64,000 bases of DNA from Clostridiales bacterium. Its GTDB lineage: Bacteria > Bacillota > Clostridia > Oscillospirales > Acutalibacteraceae. Positions within the stretch are counted from its first letter, which is position 1. Every line of letters begins with the position of its first letter. Under the pieces are notes generated by a model. The model was given only the letters and a program-made list of their open reading frames with translations, was not told where the DNA came from and did no database searches. Of the stretch, positions 35,417 to 44,020 are shown piece by piece. The stretch lies in contig DXYF01000034.1 in assembly GCA_019415945.1 (NCBI GenBank), positions 1 through 64,000 of the forward strand, read 5' to 3'. Both the position numbers and the translations under genes were made by a program.

Positions 35417-36682
35417 TTACTTATTTTTCAGCACATACACTGTATCAAGCGTCAGCTTTTTTGCCGCATCAATAATCTTATCCTTTGTTACGGCATTAAT
35501 TTCTGCCGACATCTCATCAATAGACTTAAAATCACCGCTGAAAAGCTGTGACGAATACCATGCATTTATGCCGCTGACCGTATCGTTAGAGGAATTAAAA
35601 GAATTTACAACAGCCATCTTTGCGGCGTCTATCTCAAAATCGCTTATATTGCCGTTTTGCATTTCATATATTTCATTAAGGATTGCCTTTTCTGCCTTTT
35701 CCAAATTGCCGCCCTCAACGCCGCTGTCAATATATAGTATGCCCTTTTGAATATCATATCTCGAAGTACAATAATAGCAAAGGCTCTGCTTTTCACGCAC
35801 ATTGCAGAAAAGCTTTGAGCTTGCTGTTCCTCCGAGCACCGCACACATAAGTCGTGCCGCGGCAACGCCTTCGTCGCCCACAGCACAGTCCGTACGGAAT
35901 CCGATAACAAGCTTTGACTGAGAAAGCTCCATTTCTTCAACCACACGGTTTACACTGCTTGCAGAGCGGATTATTTTGTTATCAAGCGTGCAGGGTGCTC
36001 TGTCTATTTTTGAAAATGCATCTTCAAAAACCTGTTTTGCCTTATCAGACGGGCTGTCGCCTATATAAAAAATCTCAAACACAGCGGTTTTTAAAATATT
36101 TTTCCACTCATCATAAAGAGATTTTGCATCAGCGGACTTTATAGCTTCACGGGTTCCGTAGCGTTTTATGCCGAACGCCTCGTTTTTGCACATATTCTTA
36201 ATAAGCTGACCGCAGGCATAAATTCTTTTGTCATTCAATTCCGAATCAATAACATCAAGAAGCTGTCTGCGTTCCTGCTCGACCTCAGTTTTAGCAAACT
36301 CACCGTCAACAAGATACGGTTCAAACACTGCACCGCACAAAAGATTTGACAGCTCACAGGCAATGCTTTCATTGTCAAGAGCATATCTGTCGTCAATTCC
36401 CGTTGCCGACAGGGTTAAAATCTGTCTGTCACCGAACTTGCTTACCGAAGTTGCAAGATCCGCACCGTACAGCGAGCTTAATTTTCTGCTGAGCTGTGTA
36501 AAGTCGGGATACGCCTTACAGGAGCGGGTAAGGATTCCGCTTAAAAGGGCGTTTAACGACGCCGTTTTTTCACAAAGCGGAGTGACGATATTCACACTTA
36601 TCTTCATTGTCTTAAAACGGCTGTCCTTTACGCTGTTAAAAAAAACTTGATTTGCAATTTGTTTTCTGTTTATTATACTCAT
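35417..36682 (-). CDS. M16-family non-catalytic partner (YmfF-like)
   Basis: 421 residues with the same M16 fold but no HxxEH: the corresponding helix reads SSLYGADLATSVSKFG. GFRTDCAVGDEGVAAARLMCAVLGG and SLCYYCTSRYDIQKG are typical of the second subunit. It likely forms a heterodimer with the next gene's product. Ribosome site AAAGAGGTTTG. Confidence 0.88.
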   Translation of the reverse strand: MSIINRKQIANQVFFNSVKDSRFKTMKISVNIVTPLCEKTASLNALLSGILTRSCKAYPDFTQLSRKLSSLYGADLATSVSKFGDRQILTLSATGIDDRYALDNESIACELSNLLCGAVFEPYLVDGEFAKTEVEQERRQLLDVIDSELNDKRIYACGQLIKNMCKNEAFGIKRYGTREAIKSADAKSLYDEWKNILKTAVFEIFYIGDSPSDKAKQVFEDAFSKIDRAPCTLDNKIIRSASSVNRVVEEMELSQSKLVIGFRTDCAVGDEGVAAARLMCAVLGGTASSKLFCNVREKQSLCYYCTSRYDIQKGILYIDSGVEGGNLEKAEKAILNEIYEMQNGNISDFEIDAAKMAVVNSFNSSNDTVSGINAWYSSQLFSGDFKSIDEMSAEINAVTKDKIIDAAKKLTLDTVYVLKNK

Positions 36683-36831
36683 AACATCAAACCTCTTTCG
36701 GTTTTATTTTTACAAAAGTACACCTAAAACATTCCCAATAATTATAACACAATTTCTTTATATTATAAAGCCTTAATTATAATAAAAATAAAATATCTGT
36801 AAAATAAAGGCATATTTTTTAAAAATAGGTA

Positions 36832-36860
36832 TTGACAACTTAAAAATGCTATGCTATAAT
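36832..36860 (+). promoter_or_regulatory. tRNA-Leu promoter
   Basis: Perfect consensus TTGACA (36832-36837) and TATAAT (36855-36860), 17-bp spacer, 35 bp before the mature tRNA. Confidence 0.9.
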
Positions 36861-36895
36861 AGCACTCGTTGAGTTGAGAAAACAAAACAAAATAT

Positions 36896-36979
36896 GCGAG
36901 TGTGCTGGAATAGGCAGACAGGCACGTTTGAGGGGCGTGTGTCTTCGACGTACGGGTTCAAGTCCCGTCACTCGCACCA
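36896..36979 (+). tRNA. tRNA-Leu (anticodon GAG)
   Basis: 84 nt including encoded CCA. Acceptor GCGAGTG pairs with CACTCGC, anticodon stem CACGT/GCGTG closes the loop TTGAGGG (anticodon GAG, reads CUC/CUU), a long class II variable arm follows, and the T arm contains GGTTCAAGTCC. It is the attachment site of the prophage to its right. Confidence 0.93.
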
Positions 36980-36986
36980 AATTATT

Positions 36987-37040
36987 AAATCCGATAGATA
37001 AGCCAAAATTGCGAAAAACGGCTTGTTTATCGGATTTTTT
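36987..37040 (+). terminator. hairpin after tRNA-Leu
   Basis: AAATCCGATAGATAAGCC with GGCTTGTTTATCGGATTT (two mismatches) followed by TTTT. Intrinsic terminator of the tRNA transcript or, if on the phage side, of incoming transcripts. Confidence 0.7.
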
Positions 37041-37100
37041 AATAAAATATTTTTTATTAAAATAAAATATTTTTCACTTAAATTTAATGTTTTTAATAAA

Positions 37101-37124
37101 AATATCACACGAAATATCACACGA
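37101..37124 (+). repeat. phage attachment arm repeats
   Basis: AATATCACACGA twice in direct tandem (37101-37112, 37113-37124), about 122 bp from the tRNA 3' end. Spacing and form mirror the AATGGCGTA pairs of the other element, so they are probably arm sites of the phage integrase. Confidence 0.55.
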
Positions 37125-37204
37125 AATTTAACTATTTGCTGTAACATCTCTATATAAAAATATGGAAGATCAACTAACATTCATACAAGCGTAGATAATT
37201 GTAA

Positions 37205-37243
37205 ATGAAAGAACCCCCCACAGCAAAAAGCCATGGAGGGGAT
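37205..37243 (-). terminator. terminator of the 10-codon transcription unit
   Basis: GC-rich hairpin CCCCTCCATGGC...GCTGTGGGGGG followed on the minus strand by TTCTTTC, 15 bp after the small frame's stop. Confidence 0.7.
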
Positions 37244-37257
37244 TATTTATACATCTA

Positions 37258-37290
37258 TTAAGTTGTGTGATCCTCAAAAAAAGCTTTCAT
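37258..37290 (-). CDS. 10-codon peptide gene with own promoter and terminator
   Basis: MKAFFEDHTT, preceded by a perfect TAGGAGGATTAAATT ribosome site. The transcript would start near 37,349, carry a 5' hairpin (GGGAA...TTTCCC), the tiny frame, and end at the terminator. It may be a real micropeptide, or a leader whose translation controls the RNA. Lies at the outer edge of the prophage; no known family. Confidence 0.5.
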   Translation of the reverse strand: MKAFFEDHTT

Positions 37291-37354
37291 AATTTAATCC
37301 TCCTAGTAAAGCAAAACGCTCGAATAGGGAAACTCTCACAACTTCCCCATTTAA

Positions 37355-37383
37355 AGTTTACACCAAAACTAAAAAAAAGTCAA
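37355..37383 (-). promoter_or_regulatory. promoter of the 10-codon unit
   Basis: TTGACT (complement of 37378-37383) and TAAACT (complement of 37355-37360), 17-bp spacer, reading left. Confidence 0.7.
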
Positions 37384-37386
37384 TAA

Positions 37387-38451
37387 CTAAGTCTTTGGTT
37401 TTTGAATAGTTGTAATTGTTATTCCATTATCTCTTAAAGTCCAACCATTTAATTCTATTTTCACACCATTATCCTTATGATTATTTGGATACGAATCAGC
37501 GTGGTCCATAAATCCAAACGCATGTGCAACTACCCTATATTTATTTTCAGGATCTTCAATAACATAATCAACAGAAAAGTTTTTACAAGGAACGGTAGCT
37601 CTAAAAGCTGAAACTAAATCATCCTTTGGACATACTGTTATAATTTTCACAGAAATTGTCACATCTGTATCTTTTGACAATTTTATTTTATCTAGTGAAT
37701 ATGTTATCTCTTTTTTGTATCCGTTCTTTTTATTTAATTTATCTTCAACATCAGTTTCACTTTTAATGATTCTTGATTTTGCAATCGGATTTTTATTAAC
37801 TACTACCTCAGAAATCTGAAATTTATCATTATTTTCGCCGGCACATGTGATCCTACCTAATCTGAAATATTTTATTACCTTATTATGATCGTATGATTTC
37901 AATCTGATGTTTCTTACTATTCTTTTCTCAAAAAAATCACCTCTATCTGTGACTCGTACTATGTATTCACATTTTTCAAAATAATAATCATCTTTTTTAT
38001 AATCTTGTAACTTTTTAATTACATTTGAGTGCACCATATATAAAGGTTCGTTATCATTATAATATTGAGCTTGTTCTAATGCTTTTAACATCTTTTGCCT
38101 TGTTTCAGGTTCAAGTGATAAATAAAAATCTGGAGACGATATAATATCTTCTTTAAAAAAATCACTTAACATTTTATTATTACTTCTTACTTCAGTAACT
38201 AATGAAAAAATTAAATCAATACCTATAACTGAAATAATTCCGATAAGAATTTCCTTTACAGTATTAATTGTGACTAAATTTAATTTATTATTAATAACTA
38301 CTTGTTCCCCAGTCTCTAAATTAGTTAAATAACACAGAAATCCATATACACATAAACATATAACAAAAATAACAATTAATAAAATTGTTGCTCCCTTATT
38401 CACTTTAAATCTATTTAAAAAAGAACTTACCTTATTTACTATTTTTTCCAT
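37387..38451 (-). CDS. 2-TM protein with beta-rich C-terminal domain, prophage end gene
   Basis: 354 residues, AT-rich compared with the phage genes. Two membrane helices (about 19-42 and 70-90) flank a short outer loop, followed by a helical linker (SLEPETRQKMLKALEQAQYY) and a large, probably beta-rich cytoplasmic domain (about 150-354). No known family recognised. It has its own promoter and sits at the lysogenic end next to the attachment site, the place for superinfection-exclusion and defence genes. The layout resembles 2TM-beta effectors such as Cap15, but no cyclase gene is nearby, so this is only an analogy. Confidence 0.7.
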   Translation of the reverse strand: MEKIVNKVSSFLNRFKVNKGATILLIVIFVICLCVYGFLCYLTNLETGEQVVINNKLNLVTINTVKEILIGIISVIGIDLIFSLVTEVRSNNKMLSDFFKEDIISSPDFYLSLEPETRQKMLKALEQAQYYNDNEPLYMVHSNVIKKLQDYKKDDYYFEKCEYIVRVTDRGDFFEKRIVRNIRLKSYDHNKVIKYFRLGRITCAGENNDKFQISEVVVNKNPIAKSRIIKSETDVEDKLNKKNGYKKEITYSLDKIKLSKDTDVTISVKIITVCPKDDLVSAFRATVPCKNFSVDYVIEDPENKYRVVAHAFGFMDHADSYPNNHKDNGVKIELNGWTLRDNGITITTIQKPKT

Positions 38452-38472
38452 TATTCTCTCCCCTTATGTGCT

Positions 38473-38501
38473 ATTATATAACATAATTGTAATTATTTCA
38501 A
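38473..38501 (-). promoter_or_regulatory. promoter of the 2-TM gene
   Basis: TTGAAA (complement of 38496-38501) and TATAAT (complement of 38473-38478), 17-bp spacer, 22 bp before the start codon, with GGGGAGAG as ribosome site. Confidence 0.8.
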
Positions 38502-38530
38502 CAACAAATTAAATCCATTCTAAATAAACA

Positions 38531-38573
38531 AAATCTCCCCAAAAAGCAATAAAAGGCTGCTTTGGGGAGATTT
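38531..38573. terminator. terminator at the end of the late operon
   Basis: AAATCTCCCCAAA / TTTGGGGAGATTT, 13-bp perfect stem. It separates the lysis genes from the independently expressed end genes. Confidence 0.8.
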
Positions 38574-38614
38574 ATTAATTATTATTTTAATAGGGAGTAT
38601 TCAATATGTTTTAT

Positions 38615-39409
38615 TTATATCTTCTTTCTGATTTCTGCGGTCAGCTTATCAATAAACTTATCGCCGGCTATACCGTTCTCGTCATAACCCCACTTCTTAA
38701 GGCACTGATTAAACGCTTTAACAGAACCGTCACCGACTATGCTGTTTTTATCAACTCCCTGGGTGAGGACGCCTACATCCTTTCCAATCACCAAGAGACA
38801 TTTCAATGCAAAAGAGCCGTCTGTACTATCGCCCTTTTTGTAGCCGCTGGTCTCAAGAACAGGTTTGGACGAAGACGCTTTGTAAGTCACGCCGTAATAA
38901 TCGCAAATGCCCTTACAAATTGCTTCGCCAAATTTCTGAGCATTGTCAATGATGTATTTTGCATATGTCTTGTTATCGTGAAACTCACACTCGCAGTAAA
39001 CAGCGATAGCCGTAGTATTCTGAATTTCTGCAAGTGTACCGCCGTAGCGGTAAGTGCCGAGGTATCTTGCTGTCTTGGTTGCGTTCACCTCTACGAGTCT
39101 TTTGTAGATAGCATTTCCTGCTTTCTTATTTTCGCCGCTGTTGCTGTAAATGAATACTTCTGTGCCTTTGCCGCCGCCTGCATTGGTATGAATAGGAATG
39201 TGCAAGTCAGCACCCCAGCTGTTACTTTCGCTGATTGAAGTATTCATATTCTGTCCTTTCGGAGCTTTCTTTACAGAAAAACCACAACGCTCAAGTGCTG
39301 TTTTAGCATACTCTGCAATACGGTTGCACTGTTCCATTTCGTTGGTGTTTCCCGCAGAATATGTATTGCTGTTCTGATTTGATGGGCTTAAATAAATTTT
39401 CTTTGCCAT
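38615..39409 (-). CDS. endolysin, N-acetylmuramoyl-L-alanine amidase
   Basis: 264 residues. Amidase_3 domain in residues 1-180: the zinc ligands are spread over E(MEQCNRI), H in DLHIPIHTNAGGGKGTEVFIY and the final Glu in CECEFHDN. The first strand is KIYLSPSNQN instead of DPGHGG, as often in clostridial phage lysins. A C-terminal segment (about 200-264) may bind the wall. It cleaves peptidoglycan for phage release and is next to the holin. Confidence 0.9.
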   Translation of the reverse strand: MAKKIYLSPSNQNSNTYSAGNTNEMEQCNRIAEYAKTALERCGFSVKKAPKGQNMNTSISESNSWGADLHIPIHTNAGGGKGTEVFIYSNSGENKKAGNAIYKRLVEVNATKTARYLGTYRYGGTLAEIQNTTAIAVYCECEFHDNKTYAKYIIDNAQKFGEAICKGICDYYGVTYKASSSKPVLETSGYKKGDSTDGSFALKCLLVIGKDVGVLTQGVDKNSIVGDGSVKAFNQCLKKWGYDENGIAGDKFIDKLTAEIRKKI

Positions 39410-39411
39410 AA

Positions 39412-39627
39412 TTATTTTTCCTCACTTTCTGATACTTCGGGAAGTCCCGCTACTGATGTCAATACAGACAAAACGCCTGCAAGCAGAGAAGCTGATCCCA
39501 CGGCAAGCCAATTAACATCTGACATAACCGCAGAAACTCCGATTGTCGCAACGGCAGTCTGAGCCACGGTCTTGATTGCTCTGACTGCTGTTGCCTTTAG
39601 CCATTCCTTTGTGAAAATTGTTTTCAT
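39412..39627 (-). CDS. holin
   Basis: 71 residues; two hydrophobic segments (about 16-36 and 40-62), basic N-terminus, acidic tail (SESEEK). The size and TVAQTAVATIG / LAVGSASLLAGVLSVLTS pattern fit r1t-type phage holins. It lies directly before the endolysin gene; ribosome site GAGGAATAAGT. Confidence 0.8.
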   Translation of the reverse strand: MKTIFTKEWLKATAVRAIKTVAQTAVATIGVSAVMSDVNWLAVGSASLLAGVLSVLTSVAGLPEVSESEEK

Positions 39628-39629
39628 AC

Positions 39630-39923
39630 TTATTCCTCGCTTTCTAAATATTCTTGAAATAATTTCTTATAAAACGCTTTTACTTCACCGTTGCCACCGG
39701 CTTTTATGTATTTTTCTCCTGCATTAAGCCTCTCGCCCATCGGCATATCAGGCGACATAATTATAATGCGAAGATTGTTAAGATAGTTTTCTTCGGTATG
39801 TTCCTGCAAAGTATTGAACATTTTTATAATTTTTCTCAATCTTGAAAGAACTCTACCTATGAGGACAAGTATTGCTGTTATCGCTCCCGCAATGCCTCCC
39901 CAAAACAGTAATATTTCTGCCAT
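39630..39923 (-). CDS. small phage membrane protein near lysis genes
   Basis: 97 residues with one N-terminal membrane helix (about 5-27) and a charged helical tail. Between tail fibre and holin, where XhlA-like or second holin proteins usually lie. Ribosome site AGAGGTGCAGTCC. Role inferred by position only. Confidence 0.7.
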   Translation of the reverse strand: MAEILLFWGGIAGAITAILVLIGRVLSRLRKIIKMFNTLQEHTEENYLNNLRIIIMSPDMPMGERLNAGEKYIKAGGNGEVKAFYKKLFQEYLESEE

Positions 39924-39945
39924 TGGACTGCACCTCTGTCTCTAT

Positions 39946-42354
39946 TTATCCCCTAAAGATTAATCTTGTAGTATGTAATCTTGAAGCATCTTTTCCAGCC
40001 GTAAACCAAAACCGCATTGTGAATAGTCCGCAAAGCACATTATGGTCAAATCCCCCTCCAAAAGTGCAAAGGTATTCAACAGACGGATTTTCTATATTAT
40101 TACCGTATCTATCTACTAAATATTGAGTATATAAAGCAGACGAGTAATATTCGTCAGAGTCGACAACTTCTATTGGGTTTCCTTCAGAATCAATATCTGT
40201 ACACTTAGATGGAAGGACGAGTTGGCGATTATTAACATCATAACCCATTTGTTTAATCCAAGCTCTGTCCTTTCCATCGTCTCCGAGATATTTTTGCTCG
40301 GGAGCATTGTAATTGCATTTATGCCAGTTCTCTACGGTTTCGTCAGAATATTGACTCGGATTGAAAGTGTAATAATACTTCAAATCTTTAACTCTGATTC
40401 CCTCGAGTATCTCCCAAGCATTACCCCATATGTTTTCAATCCACCTATACCTAAATGTACTAAGGTTATTTTCATCGCTTATTCTACCCGTATGATATGC
40501 AAGTACATCACAAGTTCCTGTCTTTTGAGCTTGACCGGCAACATAAACACTATCCGAATTAATATCTATTGAATCATTAAGCGGCACATCAAAAGTTAGA
40601 TTTATTGAATCGCCAACCCTTGAAACTTCTGTTATCGCAATGTTTTCTTGTAAAGTCGTTGTTCCTTTGCAAATTAACACTATCTGCCCTACTCTAAAAT
40701 TCGATGTTCTGCTCGTTTCCTCGCCTATTCCTACCGATACTTTATTTCTTGCAGAGTTTACCCCTGTTATGGGTGAATTGCTCGAAGAAAAATACGGAAC
40801 AAAGCTAAATCCTTGCATATATGGGTCTGTGTTTCTGTCCGCAAACTCAACAACAAACAACTGCTGGATTGCGTGTAATGTTGCATAATCCATGCAAGTC
40901 ATATTGATTTTATTAGCTATATTGCGGTAGGTAGAAAGGGTAAGCCCCGTTTGAACAAGTTCTCCGCTTTTACTGTGAATCGTAGTGCTGCTTGTTCCAT
41001 TAAACTGATAAGGAGCAATATATATATAATCAAGTTCATTACCGTTGCTATCAACAAACGCAGGCTCAACATTAAATCCACTCTTCGGTTCTCCGGTTAC
41101 TGCCCAAGTTTCAATTTCACCCATCACTTCTCTGTATGAGTAAAATTTTGGAATTTCTACCATAACATTACCATTTGCACCATCCAAGGAAAATCCATCT
41201 TCGCCTTCATATACGATGGTTTTAATTCCGTTTTCATCTACTGAAAGATTGCATCTTCTAATTCCGCACCATGGGAATATTGAGTCAAAGTCATTTCCGC
41301 CCTCATTATAAAATGTGCCATTTATTTCAAAGTTTGTATTAAGTCTTGATGCACTTTCAATTCTTTCACCAGTAGATATGGGCTTTGAATTATTAAATCT
41401 TACGCCGTATATTTTTGACTTAGTGGATAATTTATTTTTCTCATCTGAAATTCCTATTTCATGTTCAATGTTGTTTAATCTTTCTACAACTGAGTTTGGA
41501 ATGCAACTATCCTTGAGTTGTAATGTCGAAGAGTATAGCTCGAATTCTGAGACTTCTCCTTCGGCAATCATAATTCTTTCGGCAAATTCCTGATTGTACT
41601 CTCCGTCTTGCGAAGTGAGATAAAAGTAGAAAACAATATATTTTGCATCTGTTCCTGTTACAAAAGTTGCACTTGTCAAATCATTGCGGAATTTAACATC
41701 ATTAACCGTTACGCCGTCAGCAGGTTCTACATTTGTCGTACCATAAATGAATCTTGACGAAATTGGCGCTTGCCTGATTATTGTATAAGTCGTATCGGGT
41801 TTACATTCAACATATCCGAGCCTTGAAGATGGACTGTCTACGATTGTTTTGGAAGCACCGTCAATGTTTGCAGGAATGACACATATAGGGTTAAACTTAT
41901 TTGCACCAGTTATTTCTTCAGCAAATGAGCTCACATCAAGGAAATTATTATTTGCCTGCTCCTTTGTATATGCATCGGTTATCCCGTAGCCTGCAAGCGT
42001 TGCAGCTTTGTCGGCTTTATCGTTACTGAGATTTTCAATATCCTCATAACACGGAGCTACATAATTGTTATGGTAATCATATAATGCAGCAATGCTTGGA
42101 TAATCTGTTTCAGTTAAATTTTGAAAATCTACTGTTGCAACTTTATTAGACAGATTTTCTTTTCGGTTGAGGACCGCATCAGCTTCTTCTTTTGTATAAA
42201 CAGCCTGATTGTCTGCCTTGTTTGCAACCACCTTTTCAAGTGCTGTCACGCCCTCGGTTGCCGCTTCGATTCCGTCGTCCATATGATTGAGGGTTGCCGC
42301 ACTCAGCGGAGGTGCCCCGCCGTTGACAAAATTAAGCTTGCTGTAAGAATTCAT
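39946..42354 (-). CDS. tail fibre / receptor-binding protein with C-type-lectin-like end
   Basis: About 802 residues (start ATG at 42354 or 42366; AGGAAAGG fits the former better). The N-terminal part has baseplate-attachment and fibre repeats (YTKEEADAVLNRKENLS, YGITDAYTKEQANN). The C-terminal 250 residues (YNPS... then WHKCNYNAPEQ, CTFGGGFDHNVLCGLF, SRLHTTRLIFRG) fit the C-lectin/sulfatase-modifying fold of phage receptor-binding domains, the fold also used by diversity-generating retroelement targets. Overlaps the upstream hub gene by a few bases. Confidence 0.8.
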   Translation of the reverse strand: MNSYSKLNFVNGGAPPLSAATLNHMDDGIEAATEGVTALEKVVANKADNQAVYTKEEADAVLNRKENLSNKVATVDFQNLTETDYPSIAALYDYHNNYVAPCYEDIENLSNDKADKAATLAGYGITDAYTKEQANNNFLDVSSFAEEITGANKFNPICVIPANIDGASKTIVDSPSSRLGYVECKPDTTYTIIRQAPISSRFIYGTTNVEPADGVTVNDVKFRNDLTSATFVTGTDAKYIVFYFYLTSQDGEYNQEFAERIMIAEGEVSEFELYSSTLQLKDSCIPNSVVERLNNIEHEIGISDEKNKLSTKSKIYGVRFNNSKPISTGERIESASRLNTNFEINGTFYNEGGNDFDSIFPWCGIRRCNLSVDENGIKTIVYEGEDGFSLDGANGNVMVEIPKFYSYREVMGEIETWAVTGEPKSGFNVEPAFVDSNGNELDYIYIAPYQFNGTSSTTIHSKSGELVQTGLTLSTYRNIANKINMTCMDYATLHAIQQLFVVEFADRNTDPYMQGFSFVPYFSSSNSPITGVNSARNKVSVGIGEETSRTSNFRVGQIVLICKGTTTLQENIAITEVSRVGDSINLTFDVPLNDSIDINSDSVYVAGQAQKTGTCDVLAYHTGRISDENNLSTFRYRWIENIWGNAWEILEGIRVKDLKYYYTFNPSQYSDETVENWHKCNYNAPEQKYLGDDGKDRAWIKQMGYDVNNRQLVLPSKCTDIDSEGNPIEVVDSDEYYSSALYTQYLVDRYGNNIENPSVEYLCTFGGGFDHNVLCGLFTMRFWFTAGKDASRLHTTRLIFRG

Positions 42355-43588
42355 TATCAATTTCATCCTTTCCTAAAAATTCTGTTCCTTTTGCACTCAA
42401 AGAAATTCTCATTGAGTTAATTCCTTTGATTGTCCGTTCAAAAACAAAGCTTTCAACTGTTTCAACATCGTTGTAGCCTGTTTTTATTTGAATTTTGTCG
42501 CCCGGTTCTATCCACCACCTTCCGAATACCTCAGCAGAAAAAGGTCTGTACGAAAACAAATCACCGAAAATATAGTTATTTCCTCCGCTGTTAAAAGCAA
42601 CAACGAGATTTCCTGCATCGGTACAACTTTTTGTTATTAAATTATCGGAAATATACCAGCTTGATTTTTCGGACGAATAACCGTAATCTTTGTTTTGGTC
42701 TTTATTTTGAGTAAAACGAATACGGTTTATCGGTCTTGTGATATATTCCTCAAATTCAAGGTCGGCATACTGCTCAATCACCTCATCTACTGACTTTTTT
42801 TCGGTTTCAGTTGAGTTTTTTTGCTTATAAAGCTTTACAAAATTAAGTACTCCTGTTTCTGAGATGACAGCAAAACAAGAATTTAACTCGCAATATGCTG
42901 ACAGCAAATCCGCGAATGTTGCCGATTTGCTGAAAGCAGATGTAACCAAGTCGTATTCAATTAACGGTTTTGTACTGTCATTAAATCCAATCGGCAAACG
43001 CCCGCTGCCGATATAAAGACCTGTCGCAGTTTCAAAAACATCTATGGTAACAAGAAGCAAATCCCGCAGAGTAGTAGTACCCAACTTGAACGAATACATG
43101 ATATAGTTCTCAATCCAATTTTTTACTTTTGTCTGCGACATAACATATATGTCGTCATACGCAATGATTTCTTTTACAGCTCTGTTTTTCTGCCGAAGGG
43201 AGCTGTTAATCGTCCCGCTGAAAATTTGCTTTTCTATTACGGCTGTTCTCATTCCCGGATATAAATCCTCACTCGGATAAAGCGTTTCGCTCGGGAATAA
43301 TTCTCCCGATGAATAGGTTTGCCTGACAAAAACATTTATTCTTTTGTTGTTAAGTGCCTGCTCAATGCCTATGAGCTGAATTTTTAACTGACCTGCAATG
43401 CATCCGCCGAGTTTAAATTCGCTGTCATCGCAAACAGACTGTGTTAACTCAAGACTTTCCGACAAAACATTTTCACTGCCGATTTCGGAAATTTCCGTAT
43501 CCGAGGCGTTTGGAAACCGAATAATTACTTCACGGTAAATGCTGTCGTTTAAAAGGTGCTTCTTTATTTCATTGTCAATTACAATCAT
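42332..43588 (-). CDS. tail tip / baseplate hub protein
   Basis: 418 residues after AAGGGGTGTTTATAT. Starts IDNEIKKHLLNDSIYREVIIRFPN, contains hub-like beta domains (GGCIAGQLKIQLIG, QIFSGTINSSLRQKN), and ends with a compact domain (KIQIKTGYNDVETVESFVFERT). Located between distal-tail gene and fibre, as are gp27/Tal-type proteins. No peptidase motif visible. Confidence 0.7.
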   Translation of the reverse strand: MIVIDNEIKKHLLNDSIYREVIIRFPNASDTEISEIGSENVLSESLELTQSVCDDSEFKLGGCIAGQLKIQLIGIEQALNNKRINVFVRQTYSSGELFPSETLYPSEDLYPGMRTAVIEKQIFSGTINSSLRQKNRAVKEIIAYDDIYVMSQTKVKNWIENYIMYSFKLGTTTLRDLLLVTIDVFETATGLYIGSGRLPIGFNDSTKPLIEYDLVTSAFSKSATFADLLSAYCELNSCFAVISETGVLNFVKLYKQKNSTETEKKSVDEVIEQYADLEFEEYITRPINRIRFTQNKDQNKDYGYSSEKSSWYISDNLITKSCTDAGNLVVAFNSGGNNYIFGDLFSYRPFSAEVFGRWWIEPGDKIQIKTGYNDVETVESFVFERTIKGINSMRISLSAKGTEFLGKDEIDNEFLQQA

Positions 43589-43601
43589 ATATAAACACCC
43601 C

Positions 43602-44006
43602 TTAGTATTCTATAAGCTCCACGGTAATCGGGTTGTATAAAATATCCTCTGCCGAAGCGTCCATTACCTGATATTCAATATCGGGAATGTAAAAAAAGGC
43701 GGTCCTGTAATCATTTGTTTCGTCATTCCAATATGTAACGGAACATTTCCTTTGAGCGGTATTTACAATGCTTAAATTTATGATTTTTTGGAGGGTAATT
43801 TTTTCATTAAGGCTTAATATATGAGTTGAAAATGTTATATCGGTTTTGCCGTTGGGAAGCGTAGAACGCTGTAAATAGCCCGTATTATCACGCTCTGCGT
43901 CGGTATCAAGCCTTTGGTTCGGGACAGAGCTGTATTCAATAAGATAACTGTTCGGTAAAATATTTGACCCGAATTTTATTAAAAAGCCTTGGTAATTGTT
44001 CGCCAT
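43602..44006 (-). CDS. DUF6711-type tail protein
   Basis: 134 residues after AAGGGGGCAG. FLIKFGSNILPNSYLIEYSSVPNQRLDTDAERDNTGYLQR in pieces is the signature of a small family found just after the tape measure in siphophages of Clostridia. Beta-rich; likely distal-tail component by position. Confidence 0.75.
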   Translation of the reverse strand: MANNYQGFLIKFGSNILPNSYLIEYSSVPNQRLDTDAERDNTGYLQRSTLPNGKTDITFSTHILSLNEKITLQKIINLSIVNTAQRKCSVTYWNDETNDYRTAFFYIPDIEYQVMDASAEDILYNPITVELIEY

Positions 44007-44020
44007 GTTTTTCTGCCCCC

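Noticed and set aside
38606..39238. Long plus-strand open frame (210 codons) opposite the endolysin
   Set aside because: Lies exactly antisense to a clear amidase gene, has no ribosome site and reads as cysteine-rich nonsense.
39630..42354. Complete diversity-generating retroelement
   Set aside because: Only the lectin-like target fold is suggestive; no reverse transcriptase gene and no template repeat were found in the window.
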